Position numbers and translations under genes: made by a program. From Lachnospiraceae bacterium (GTDB lineage: Bacteria > Bacillota > Clostridia > Lachnospirales > Lachnospiraceae): a stretch of 64,000 nucleotides of DNA. The notes under the pieces were generated by a model. It was not told the DNA's origin and did no database searches. It was given only the letters and a program-made list of their open reading frames with translations. Below, one piece after another: positions 18,639 to 27,022 of the stretch. The DNA is taken from positions 1 to 64,000 of the forward strand of contig JAEETA010000005.1 of assembly GCA_016286555.1 (NCBI GenBank), read 5' to 3'. Position 1 is the stretch's first letter; every line of letters begins with the position of its first letter.

Positions 18639-20258
18639 TCATTTTAACGTGTTGTTTTTGATCACCAGATCCCGGAAGAGACGATCCAACGAATCCATCA
18701 GCGCATCCTTGGGCATGGATTTTAAGAGATAGCCGTCCGGCTTTTTCTCCAGGATCTTCATGACATTTTCCCGGTCGCGCTGCCCTGTCAGGAAGACGAT
18801 GGGCACATCGTGGGCGCGGGGGATCTGACGGATCTGCTGCATGGTCTCGAACCCGTCCATACCGGGCATGATGTAGTCCAGCAGGATCAGATCCGGCACG
18901 GAGCTCTTCAGATAGAAGAGGACCTCGCTTCCGGAGCGGAAGGTCTTGACCCGGTATTTGTCCCGGAGCCAGCGCTCCGTCACTGCCAGGAAATCCGGAT
19001 CATCGTCGATGAGGAAGATGGTCTTGGTGCGGCTGGACTCATACTGGATGCTGGAGAAGGAGAGCATGTCCTTCACGAACTCCGCCATATCGATGGGACG
19101 GGCGTATTCCGCCTTGTAGCGTTCCGGATTGTGGATCTTTTTCGCCTCTGCGATGTCCAGAGCGTCACCCACCAGACAAAGGACACGGTTGTCATCTTCG
19201 CTGAGCTCCGTCAGATGGGAGCTGATGAGGCGGATGTGCTCCGTATCTCCTGCGGGATAGTAAAGCCAGAAATCGGCGTCGTGTCTGTGTTCCAGGATCT
19301 CTGCAGGATCGTCCGGAATGCGGATGATCCGGAAACCCACTTCTTCCAGTTTGTTGATGATTCCCTTGTTTACCATTCCCTGGGTGCCTTCCACGAAGAG
19401 GATGGTTTTGAAATCCGCCGGATCCTTGAAAGCTTCCGGCTCGGGGACCACGGGCTCCTCCACCTTCTTGAAGGAGGTCTGCAGGGGCTCAAAGGTACGG
19501 TAATGGAGCAGCAGCTCCCTGGTCAGTGCAGGCAGGTCACAGGTCTCGCCCTGGCGGGACAGGTACTCCAGCTTGGCAGCTTCCCCGGCCAGTTCCTTGG
19601 CGCCGATGAGCTCTGCCATGCTCTTCAGGGAGTGGGTCCGCAGGGAATACATGGACCAGTTACCGTTCCGGCAATAGGTATCGATCTCCTCCGCCTTCTC
19701 ATGGATGGAGGTGACAAAGATCTCCAGGGACTGCAAGTAATCCTCCGCGTCGCCGCAATGCTCGATGCCGGAACGCAGATCCAGCTTCGGCACCGACTTT
19801 AACCAGACGGGAAGGAAGGAAAGCTGCTGGTCGATGTCCTTCCGCTGCTCGGCATGACGGACACCTTCCACGGCGCCCTCCGGCAGGTAGGTCATAAGGA
19901 TGCGGGAGAGATCCTCGGGATTTACGGGTTTTAACAGCACGTCGGCAAAGCCGGCAGCCTTGTAGAGATTGACATTATCCTTGGCACTCTCGGCGGTGTG
20001 ACAGATGACGGGAGTGTCGGTTCCGTCACGACGGAACAGTTCCTTCAGATGGACCAGGGTATCCACACCGTCCACCTCGGGCATACGATGATCCAGAAGG
20101 ATCAGATCGTAATGCCGCTTTCGGCAGCAGTCCAGACACTCCGCAGCACTGCCTGCCAGATCGGAATTCACGCCAAAAGAAGAAAGCATCGAAGAAAGGA
20201 TGCTCCGGTTGATGGCCATATCATCAACGACTAAAACGTACGCGCTTTTGTTCTCCAT
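18639..20258 (-). CDS. REC-Hpt-REC phosphorelay protein without kinase domain
   Basis: 539 residues from the ATG at 20258 (GGAGGG eight bases upstream). The first receiver (5-120) has VLVVDDMAINRSIL, Asp 56 in LILLDHRMP and Lys in VLLKPVN. An Hpt domain (about 160-255) has LRTHSLKSMAELIGA with His 209. A third region (about 290-390, TILFVEGTQGM) looks like a receiver fold without the acidic pocket. The C-terminal receiver (about 415-535) has TIFLIDDDPDFLAV and LILLDYIMPGMDGFE. There is no HisKA, ATPase or output domain, so it is an intermediate in a relay. A TTGAAA/TATAAT promoter lies upstream. Confidence 0.9.
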   Translation of the reverse strand: MENKSAYVLVVDDMAINRSILSSMLSSFGVNSDLAGSAAECLDCCRKRHYDLILLDHRMPEVDGVDTLVHLKELFRRDGTDTPVICHTAESAKDNVNLYKAAGFADVLLKPVNPEDLSRILMTYLPEGAVEGVRHAEQRKDIDQQLSFLPVWLKSVPKLDLRSGIEHCGDAEDYLQSLEIFVTSIHEKAEEIDTYCRNGNWSMYSLRTHSLKSMAELIGAKELAGEAAKLEYLSRQGETCDLPALTRELLLHYRTFEPLQTSFKKVEEPVVPEPEAFKDPADFKTILFVEGTQGMVNKGIINKLEEVGFRIIRIPDDPAEILEHRHDADFWLYYPAGDTEHIRLISSHLTELSEDDNRVLCLVGDALDIAEAKKIHNPERYKAEYARPIDMAEFVKDMLSFSSIQYESSRTKTIFLIDDDPDFLAVTERWLRDKYRVKTFRSGSEVLFYLKSSVPDLILLDYIMPGMDGFETMQQIRQIPRAHDVPIVFLTGQRDRENVMKILEKKPDGYLLKSMPKDALMDSLDRLFRDLVIKNNTLK

Positions 20259-20283
20259 GAAGAAAGCCCTCCGCAACAGGTAA

Positions 20284-20312
20284 ATTATACTGTATAGGGG
20301 GCTTCTTTTCAA
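20284..20312 (-). promoter_or_regulatory. Promoter of the REC-Hpt-REC gene
   Basis: On the minus strand TTGAAA (20312-20307) and TATAAT (20289-20284) are 17 bp apart, about 26 bp before the start codon. Confidence 0.7.
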
Positions 20313-20329
20313 CAGCGGGCGGGGTTTGG

Positions 20330-20359
20330 TTGACGAAACGAAAGCGGCGAACCTATAAT
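20330..20359 (+). promoter_or_regulatory. Promoter of the traX gene
   Basis: TTGACG at 20330 and TATAAT at 20354 with an 18-bp spacer, divergent from the REC-Hpt-REC promoter. It leaves a leader of about 100 bases before the GTG start at 20471. Confidence 0.7.
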
Positions 20360-20470
20360 TCATAAGTAAGAAGTGACGAGTTTTGCGGGAAACGGAAGGG
20401 AAGGAACGGGATGGTCCCGATGCCCGGGAGGAAGGGACCCGCGAAGGCTCGATATGAGGGGGAATCAAAA

Positions 20471-21187
20471 GTGAAACTGTCTTTGAACCGGAATCAGATC
20501 AAATACATCGCCATCATTGCCATGGTCATCGACCACATCGCATGGCATTGGGTGCCGACCACGACACTGCTTGGGCAGGTGATGCACTTTATCGGGCGGC
20601 TTACGGGTCCTTTGATGGCGATCATGATCGCCGACGGATATCAGTACACCAGGGACCTGAAAAAATACGCCCTGAGACTGGCGATCTTTGCGGTGCTCTC
20701 CTGGCCCGCCTACAGTCTGAATGCATACGGAACATGGCCTCTCTTCGGAATAGATACCTTCGGTGTGATCTACACCCTCTTCCTGGGGCTCATGGCCATC
20801 TGCATCTGGGACCGGACGAAACTTCCGAAGGCGGCAAAGGTTACTTTGGTGGTTCTGCTGTGTATCCTGTCCCTTTTCGGAGACTGGCCCATCTTTGACG
20901 TGCTCTGGCCGTTGTTCCTGTTTATCTATCGGGATGACAAGAAGGCAAAGTGGACATCCTTTGCTATCATTGTCGCTGTGGAATGCGGGATTTTGATCTT
21001 CTTTGATATTCTTGGGGGGAATCCATTTGCAGACATTTTCCAGCTGGGGGCTTTCATGGTGATCCCGCTGTATCTCTTTGTTTACAACGGAGAACCCGGC
21101 AGCAAACATCCCTTCCACAAGTGGTTTTTCTATGCATTTTATCCGGCGCATTTGCTGGTGCTGTATTTCCTGTATTGGAAGATGTAA
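20471..21187 (+). CDS. TraX family membrane protein
   Basis: 238 residues if the GTG at 20471 (GAGGGG upstream) is used; an ATG at 20411 in the same frame is possible. About seven to eight hydrophobic segments. The N-terminus NRNQIKYIAIIAMVIDHIAWHW and GRLTGPLMAIMIADGYQYTRDLKKYALRL are typical of TraX, named for F-pilin acetylation but common as chromosomal acyltransferase-like membrane proteins in Firmicutes. HPFHKWFFYAFYPAHLLVLYF is the conserved C-terminus. No conjugation genes are nearby, so a pilin role is unlikely here. Confidence 0.9.
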   Translation: MKLSLNRNQIKYIAIIAMVIDHIAWHWVPTTTLLGQVMHFIGRLTGPLMAIMIADGYQYTRDLKKYALRLAIFAVLSWPAYSLNAYGTWPLFGIDTFGVIYTLFLGLMAICIWDRTKLPKAAKVTLVVLLCILSLFGDWPIFDVLWPLFLFIYRDDKKAKWTSFAIIVAVECGILIFFDILGGNPFADIFQLGAFMVIPLYLFVYNGEPGSKHPFHKWFFYAFYPAHLLVLYFLYWKM

Positions 21188-21196
21188 GGAGGATTT

Positions 21197-21430
21197 ATGG
21201 GTTCCATTTTGATCAAAGATACCACAAGAGAAGAGCGGGAGCAGATCGTTGCCGAGTCCGTGGGCAACATCAGCGGCGCCTGTGACGGCTGTGCTGCGGG
21301 CCTCATCGATATGTACCAGGATTACATTGACGGTAAAAAGGAAATCCGCGACATCAACATGGAGTTTCGGGCTCATTATGAGTCCGGCATGGAAGTGCCC
21401 GAGAAATCCGAGTGCGGATACGCACGGTAA
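21197..21430 (+). CDS. Small conserved-looking cytoplasmic protein
   Basis: 77 residues, starting 9 bp after traX with AAGGAGG before the ATG. It has a short CDGC motif in ISGACDGCAAGLIDMYQDYIDGKKEIRDIN and one more Cys near the end, and no signal peptide. I do not recognise a named family; the CxxC could bind a metal. Co-transcription with traX is likely from spacing. Confidence 0.7.
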   Translation: MGSILIKDTTREEREQIVAESVGNISGACDGCAAGLIDMYQDYIDGKKEIRDINMEFRAHYESGMEVPEKSECGYAR

Positions 21431-21509
21431 GTGGCACGGAAGCCCGGAGGAAGTGATGCGCAAGGTCGGGCGCACAGGGCGGGCGATTTTGCAGTGAGGG
21501 AGAAGAAAT

Positions 21510-22061
21510 ATGACAAAGTATGGAGCATTGGCACTGCTGTTGAGCATTGGATTGATCCTGACAGCCTGCGGTGCGGGCAAAGGAAGCCTATCCACGCCGG
21601 AGGGAGCTTCGGTGGAAGCGGTGACTGAGAGCGGGACACCCAAGAGTGAAAACGAAACGGTGGCGGAGGTTCCTGCAGATGGGCAGGAAGAAGCGCCGAC
21701 AGAGACGATGGAAGACCCGACAGATACTTCGGATGAGACTCAGGAGCTCGCAGATACTCCCACAGACGACCGGATCACGGAAGAACAGGCACTGGAAGCC
21801 ATCCGCGCGCACTGCTACGCCCAGAATCCGGAGCTGGAGGGCATCGTGGAAGCGGGAGAATATCCCGTTTACTGGGAAGCAGTGTCCGAGGATGATTCTC
21901 AGATCATCATTCTCTACCGCACCTACACCGGCGTTCTGGTCCGGTACTACATCGATCCCGTGACCGGGGATACCTATGTGACGGAGTATGTGCCCGGCAT
22001 CACCGATGAAGAAGAACAGACAGGCGAAACCTTTAACTTAAGAGACGAGATGGCAGAATAA
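21510..22061 (+). CDS. Lipoprotein with PepSY-like C-terminal region
   Basis: 183 residues. The N-terminal signal MTKYGALALLLSIGLILTAC ends in a lipobox (LTAC, Cys 20). An acidic, Thr/Glu-rich low-complexity linker (about 25-90) follows. The C-terminal part (ITEEQALEAIRAHCYAQNPE, then VRYYIDPVTGDTYVTEYVPG) resembles a PepSY-like module, a putative inhibitor or binding domain. It is anchored to the outer face of the membrane. GAGGGAG precedes the ATG. It is followed 26 bp later by the adenosine-deaminase-like gene. Confidence 0.85.
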   Translation: MTKYGALALLLSIGLILTACGAGKGSLSTPEGASVEAVTESGTPKSENETVAEVPADGQEEAPTETMEDPTDTSDETQELADTPTDDRITEEQALEAIRAHCYAQNPELEGIVEAGEYPVYWEAVSEDDSQIIILYRTYTGVLVRYYIDPVTGDTYVTEYVPGITDEEEQTGETFNLRDEMAE

Positions 22062-22087
22062 AGTTTTTCTGAGGCGGAGGACAGCCC

Positions 22088-24604
22088 ATGACCTATTTCA
22101 CGTGCTTTTTCCTGGATAACGAAAAAGACATCATTGTCAATCTGTACAGGGATCTGGACAGAATGCTGTTCGTGCTGCAAACCCCGAACCATCATACGGG
22201 AAACCTGATCACCAATCTGGCCCGGGCCTGCGGACTGTCCCTGTCGGAAGACGCGGACGGCAAGAAGATCATCCGGGGCGAGGTACCTTGTTACATCGAT
22301 GCCAACAACGAGGAGGTCTTCCTGTTCCGTCTGGGAGAGACCCGTGTCGCAAATATCTACCCCGACGGCCGCGTGGAGCGGATGGCAGCCATCCCCGCCA
22401 TTGCCAAGACTCTCATGAGTCAGACCAAGGACTTTCGCCCGGAGATGGCAAAAGCGATTTTTTCCACCTCTGTGCCCCGGGACCTGAAATTCCGCTCGGA
22501 TCTCCTTACCCACATGAACGGCAATCTGCCGGCGGATATCCTCATCGCGCTGGGGATCGCCCATCAGATCCGTTATCCCCTCTACTATGTGAAAAAGCTG
22601 GAGCTGGAGCTGACGCCGTCTCAGTGGGAGAAGGTGAATGCCGACAGGGAAAAGGTGGCGCGGCAGTTTGCGTCCTCCGATCTGAAGGGCAAGTATCTGG
22701 CCCGGAGGATTAACGACAATACCTTCCTGAATTTCGCAGATCTGATCCTGAACAATCTGGACAATGCGGAGATGAACATCGTAAAGATCCGCGGATCCTT
22801 AGGCATCATCCGTGACGGTCAGGCCGTCTTTACCAATCTGGAAAAAGTTTATCTCTATCGCTATGTCTTTACGAAGGGCACCGAATCCGAGGAGAGGATC
22901 CCTCTGGAGCACGTGGCCCAGATTCCTGACGAAGATGTCAAAAATACCCTTATGCAAATGCTGCGAGATCGGGAGAATCCGGACTATTGCCGCAATACCG
23001 TTTTTCAGGACAAACTCCTCTGGATCGCCCGGAACTACCGGAGGCAGGGCATCTGCTACGCCGAGATCAGTGACACGACTCTGGTGAAAAAATACGAATC
23101 CCTGGAAATGCTCAGGCAGGTTCATGAGATCATGCCGAAGATCTACCGCGAAACCGGCGTGATGCTGCGGTTCCTGGCAGCCATTCGAAGGATCCCTCTC
23201 ACCATCATCAAGGATGCGGTGACCCCTGCGGATTATCTGGAGAAAAATCTGGAGGTGCTCCGTGCCACGGCCCTGGATCCCTATGTCGCGGGCTGTGATT
23301 TTGTGGGAGAGGAGATCAGCGACATCCTCACCTTAAAGCCCGTCTTTAAGGAAATCGTCAAGATCGCGGCGGCCGATCCTTACTTCGTCATCCGTATCCA
23401 CGCGGGAGAGAACGACAGCCAGAAGGGGAATGTGGCAAACAGTATCCGCTGCGTTCTGGACAACCTGGCACCGGGCCAGAAAGTGCCTCAGATCCGCCTG
23501 GGGCATGGCCTCTACACTTACAGCTTACGCTCCGCCAGAGGGCGGGAAGCACTGAAGGCATTGAAGGAAAACGGCGTGGTGCTGGAGTTTCAGCTTACCA
23601 GCAATGTGCGTCTCAACAACCTGAATTCTCTGGATGCCCACCCCATCAAACAGTATCTGAAGCAGGGAATCCGCTGCGTGCAGGGCACGGATGGTGCTGC
23701 GCTCTACGGCACCAATTCCATGGATGAACAGCTCTCTCTGGCGATTTTTCTGGGACTCTCCGATGAGGATCTGCGCAGGATGAAGGCGGCGGAGGAGGAG
23801 ATCATCGCCTTCAGCAGCGAAGGATACTCGGCCAAGAAGGCTGCTTTTGCGAAGCTCTTGAACGGTCGTGAGCTGGAGGAAGTCCTCCTTGAAAAAATGC
23901 AGACGGTGAAGATCCGCGGAAAGGCGGGCGCCCCCAGGCTGGATGCCAACGCGGAGCTGAAAGACCGGATCGGGGAGATCGCCTGGGACAGATCTCCCAT
24001 CATCCTGCTGGGAGGAAGCTTCAACACCAGGAGCCGCGCTACCAGGGTAACTCCTACCGGGAAGGCGCAGATGGACGAGCTTCTGGAAGCGCTGGATCCG
24101 GGCGACGTCTGCTTTGTCATCGGACATAAGCTCTCCGGTTATGAAAAATACCTTGTGGACCATAACAGGAAGGGCTTCCGGATCTATGCCATCGTTCCCG
24201 CAGCCCTTACTGCGCCGGAAATTAAAAAGCTCCGGGAATCCGGGGTGATCATCCGCGTCTCCACGGAGACCGAGGAAATGGGCATCTACAAGAGCTTCAA
24301 TTTCGAGATCTTTGAGAGACGCCCCTCCGTGGTCATCGCCTTTGACGGCAACAGCGCAGCGGCGAACCTCATTCAGGAAGCCAAAAACGGCAAGGGCAAA
24401 GCCACCATCTATATCTGGAGTCATTCCGGGACGCTGAAGCAGAAGGCAGCATCGTTAAAGGGCTATGTTCAGTTTTTTGACGAGGAGAACACCATCGTAG
24501 GGAGACTCCGGGAGTTGCAGGAAGGGAAGACGTCCCTCAGGGGACTGCCCAGGGACGAGGACTATCTGACCAGGAAAGGAGCAAAGAATCATGACTATAA
24601 ATGA
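22088..24604 (+). CDS. Adenosine-deaminase-like protein with C-terminal SLOG/Rossmann-like domain
   Basis: 838 residues, much longer than an ordinary adenosine deaminase (about 330-350). An N-terminal extension of about 130 residues is followed by an amidohydrolase barrel: DLLTHMNGNLPADIL (138-152), RIHAGEN (His 438, Glu 441), RLGHG (His 473) and GTDGAALYGT (Asp 535). Compared with the deaminase pattern HxH, HAGE, GHG, TDD, the first His is Leu 140 and the last Asp is Gly 536, so zinc binding or catalysis may be altered. Residues about 636-810 (IILLGGSFNTRSRATR, then DVCFVIGHKLSGYEKYLV) resemble a nucleotide-binding SLOG fold. A GGAGG site precedes the ATG. Function is unknown; nucleotide signalling or defence is a hypothesis. 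Confidence 0.8.
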   Translation: MTYFTCFFLDNEKDIIVNLYRDLDRMLFVLQTPNHHTGNLITNLARACGLSLSEDADGKKIIRGEVPCYIDANNEEVFLFRLGETRVANIYPDGRVERMAAIPAIAKTLMSQTKDFRPEMAKAIFSTSVPRDLKFRSDLLTHMNGNLPADILIALGIAHQIRYPLYYVKKLELELTPSQWEKVNADREKVARQFASSDLKGKYLARRINDNTFLNFADLILNNLDNAEMNIVKIRGSLGIIRDGQAVFTNLEKVYLYRYVFTKGTESEERIPLEHVAQIPDEDVKNTLMQMLRDRENPDYCRNTVFQDKLLWIARNYRRQGICYAEISDTTLVKKYESLEMLRQVHEIMPKIYRETGVMLRFLAAIRRIPLTIIKDAVTPADYLEKNLEVLRATALDPYVAGCDFVGEEISDILTLKPVFKEIVKIAAADPYFVIRIHAGENDSQKGNVANSIRCVLDNLAPGQKVPQIRLGHGLYTYSLRSARGREALKALKENGVVLEFQLTSNVRLNNLNSLDAHPIKQYLKQGIRCVQGTDGAALYGTNSMDEQLSLAIFLGLSDEDLRRMKAAEEEIIAFSSEGYSAKKAAFAKLLNGRELEEVLLEKMQTVKIRGKAGAPRLDANAELKDRIGEIAWDRSPIILLGGSFNTRSRATRVTPTGKAQMDELLEALDPGDVCFVIGHKLSGYEKYLVDHNRKGFRIYAIVPAALTAPEIKKLRESGVIIRVSTETEEMGIYKSFNFEIFERRPSVVIAFDGNSAAANLIQEAKNGKGKATIYIWSHSGTLKQKAASLKGYVQFFDEENTIVGRLRELQEGKTSLRGLPRDEDYLTRKGAKNHDYK

Positions 24605-24980
24605 GAGAGCCGAGAAGGCCGTTAGTATGAAAACATCCGGAAAGTACAATTGCGCCCAGTCGGTGACCGTGGCGCTGGCGGATCAGACTGACCTCACCGA
24701 GGAGCAACTGATGCAGATCTCCGCCGGATTCTGCGCCGGCATGGGGAACCTGGAAGCAACCTGCGGCGCCCTCATCGGTGCCGGCATGATCACGGGCCTC
24801 CGGACGGAAGGCAAGGGAACCCTGGGAACCGTGCGGAAGATCCAGGAGGAGTTCGGCCGCAGGTGCGGTGCCATCAAGTGCAAGGACCTGAAGACCCTCA
24901 CGGACGGCAAACCCCTCTGCCCTTGCGAGGAATGCGTGAGAAACGCCGTGCTGATCTATGGGGAGATCATGGGAGAGTAA
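24591..24980 (+). CDS. C_GCAxxG_C_C family protein
   Basis: 129 residues. The family pattern is clear: YNCAQSV, CAGMGNLEATCGALIGAGMITGL, then RCGAIKCKDL and CPCEECV, a set of cysteines that probably bind a metal or redox cofactor. It overlaps the end of the adenosine-deaminase-like gene by 14 bp and has AAGGAG before the ATG, so the two are likely coupled. The family is widespread in anaerobes and its function is not known to me. Confidence 0.9.
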   Translation: MTINERAEKAVSMKTSGKYNCAQSVTVALADQTDLTEEQLMQISAGFCAGMGNLEATCGALIGAGMITGLRTEGKGTLGTVRKIQEEFGRRCGAIKCKDLKTLTDGKPLCPCEECVRNAVLIYGEIMGE

Positions 24981-24987
24981 TGTAATC

Positions 24988-25740
24988 ATGGGAAATGAAA
25001 GCGGCACATGGATCATGTACGGCGTGGAGTGGGATGACCCCGAATGCCTGCATACCGTGGATGAAGCAATCGAATATATCGAGCAGGTAGGCTTCCTCCC
25101 CCTGTTCAAAAACGAGATTCCCGGGTTTTCCCTGGAGGAGCGGACCGTGCCGGAGTACTGGTGGTCGGGAGATGTAGAGCATGATCCCTGGGAATGGCGT
25201 GAGATCATCGCGCGCAGGGGTGAGATCGCCTATGGCAAATTTTTCGACAAAAAGGCCGGATTCATCGCAAAAGAATGGGTCCCTGCCTTTGTGAATTACC
25301 GCCGGGACGGGTATGATTTCGATGCCCTCTGGGAGGACGGAAAAGCCTCTGCCAGACAGCGGAAGATCATGAATCTATACGCCGATGAATCGGAGGGCAG
25401 CGAGTATTTTTCCAATGACCTGAAAGCGAGAGCCGGGTTCGGCAAGGGCGGAGAAAAAGGCTTCGACGGGATCATTACCGGCCTCCAGATGCAGATGTAC
25501 CTCTGCGTCCGGGACTTCCGTCAGCGGAAAAATAAAATGGGTGAAGCCTACGGCTGGCCCATCGCCGTTTACATGACTCCCGAAGGGATCTGGGGCTACG
25601 ACTACGTAACCTCTGCTTATTCGGAAAAACCGGACGAAACTGCAAGCCGCATTGCCCGGCACATCGCCGATGTGTACCCTGTCGCCACCCCCGGGCAGAT
25701 CCGGAACGTGATCGGACGAAAGCCCGGTGAGCGGAAGTGA
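24988..25740 (+). CDS. AlkZ-related protein
   Basis: 250 residues if the ATG at 24988 is used; the frame is open 10 codons further into the previous gene. The sequence LHTVDEAIEYIEQVGFLPLFKNEIPGFSLEERTV and WWSGDVEHDPWEWREIIARRGEIAYGKFFDKKAGFIAKEWVPAFVNYRRDGYD resembles proteins labelled AlkZ-related (HTH_42 family), known for DNA glycosylases that act on interstrand crosslinks. The QxQ/QxD catalytic motif was not identified with confidence, so enzyme activity is not assured. It follows 7 bp after the C_GCAxxG_C_C gene. Confidence 0.72.
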   Translation: MGNESGTWIMYGVEWDDPECLHTVDEAIEYIEQVGFLPLFKNEIPGFSLEERTVPEYWWSGDVEHDPWEWREIIARRGEIAYGKFFDKKAGFIAKEWVPAFVNYRRDGYDFDALWEDGKASARQRKIMNLYADESEGSEYFSNDLKARAGFGKGGEKGFDGIITGLQMQMYLCVRDFRQRKNKMGEAYGWPIAVYMTPEGIWGYDYVTSAYSEKPDETASRIARHIADVYPVATPGQIRNVIGRKPGERK

Positions 25741-25801
25741 CGGGGCGAAAGGCTGACCGAGGAGTACGTTAATTGGCTGAAAAAATATCTGAGGTGCTTA
25801 T

Positions 25802-26236
25802 TCAATCCTCTGATTTTAAATATTGTGTTATCGTAGATCCATCATTAACTGTAAGTCTTCCGCCTATATAAACATAAGGCATTCCGCTCTTTTTTTCGGA
25901 ATCTTCCGCCAAATAGAGGCAATACTGGTCATAAATATACTCTGTTACTTCACCATCAAGTTCAAAAGTGGCGGTTCCGTCTTCGTTTACGACAAGAATC
26001 CCTTTATCCGCTATCTTGTTTAGTTCAAGCATTTCTTCATAGGTCTCGTCTTTTTTAGCAATTGCTACACGTTTATAATTGCCTGCCGGAACCATACCTA
26101 TGGTTGGATCATCGGCCCACTCGATTATGTCACTATGAGCTGCGACATCATCAGTCGCATTATCACTATTTTTGCAGGCAGTAAAGGAAAAGCAAATGGC
26201 CCCAATAAGTGCTGCCGTAATTACTCTTCTTTTCAT
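25802..26236 (-). CDS. Small putative lipoprotein
   Basis: 144 residues, signal MKRRVITAALIGAICFSFTAC with lipobox Cys 21, then a short acidic linker and a mainly beta-predicted domain (GILVVNEDGTATFELDGEVTEYIYDQYCLYLAEDSEK). Base composition is clearly AT-richer than the genes to its left, so this may mark the beginning of the accessory region. No family recognised. Confidence 0.8.
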   Translation of the reverse strand: MKRRVITAALIGAICFSFTACKNSDNATDDVAAHSDIIEWADDPTIGMVPAGNYKRVAIAKKDETYEEMLELNKIADKGILVVNEDGTATFELDGEVTEYIYDQYCLYLAEDSEKKSGMPYVYIGGRLTVNDGSTITQYLKSED

Positions 26237-26351
26237 GATCAGTTTAATGAATCCTCCCTTTGTTTACCGAATTTATAATTCTTTTTATATTATAGCAGAG
26301 AAAACAAATACAAGGAGATAAGCAGCTGTCGATCGGCACGGGGGAAAAATT

Positions 26352-26990
26352 ATGGCAGAACAGCAGGAAATTGTGATCAGATACGGAACTCCCAAACCCG
26401 TCATCTTCAGAGAAACCATGGGGACGAACATCTTTGATGTGGATCTCGCCGCACGATCTTTCGGTAACATACATGTCTCGGGATATGATACGGAGAAGTA
26501 TCCGGATGAAGAGGCGCTGAGACAGGCGGTCCGAACCGGGATCATGGGTATGATACAGAAGTGCCTCGGGGTCATGTCAGAGAAATCCGTGATGAGAAGT
26601 GATCCCCAGGGACGGCTGGCTGATCTGCTGGGAAAAGAACTGTCGGAGATCGGTATCGAAGCCAAGGTCGAAGTCCTCAGCTTTGTCCTTGACGAGGATT
26701 CCGAACAGATCTTTCAGAAAATGAAGGAAGAACTGAAAAAAGGCCTGCTGGAAGATCTGGCAGTAGATCGAACCGACAGGCCTTATATCAAACCGGATTG
26801 CGTTCCGCCCCCGCCGATCCCTGCGGATGGTAGCTTGGGTGGATTCATGAGCATGGTTAAGAGAGACAAATTCTGCAGAAAGTGCGGGAATCAACTGGGC
26901 TCTACGGATAACTATTGCCGTGAGTGCGGCGCCCAGGTGGTTGTTTCCAGTATATTCGGCAATCCCTTAGCACCAAATACAGACAAGTAA
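26352..26990 (+). CDS. Zinc-ribbon protein of unknown function
   Basis: 212 residues. The N-terminal two thirds (IVIRYGTPKPVIFRETMGTNIFDVDLAARSFGN, then IGIEAKVEVLSFVLDEDSEQIFQKMKEELKK) resemble SPFH/virion-core-like or secretion-associated small domains only weakly. The C-terminus has a double zinc knuckle, FCRKCGNQLGSTDNYCRECGAQV (about 178-200). No membrane segment. It converges on the XRE regulator gene with a shared terminator between them. Confidence 0.8.
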   Translation: MAEQQEIVIRYGTPKPVIFRETMGTNIFDVDLAARSFGNIHVSGYDTEKYPDEEALRQAVRTGIMGMIQKCLGVMSEKSVMRSDPQGRLADLLGKELSEIGIEAKVEVLSFVLDEDSEQIFQKMKEELKKGLLEDLAVDRTDRPYIKPDCVPPPPIPADGSLGGFMSMVKRDKFCRKCGNQLGSTDNYCRECGAQVVVSSIFGNPLAPNTDK

Positions 26991-26993
26991 GTG

Positions 26994-27022
26994 AGTGAGC
27001 AGGTTTACCTGCTCACTTTTTG
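26994..27022. terminator. Shared hairpin terminator between convergent genes
   Basis: AGTGAGCAGG, loop TTTA, CCTGCTCACT followed by TTTTT on the plus strand. It overlaps the last codons of the minus-strand XRE regulator gene. Confidence 0.85.

Noticed and set aside
22088-24604. RADAR deaminase RdrB
   Set aside because: No RdrA-type ATPase is adjacent and the zinc site differs, so only a general deaminase-like assignment is supported.
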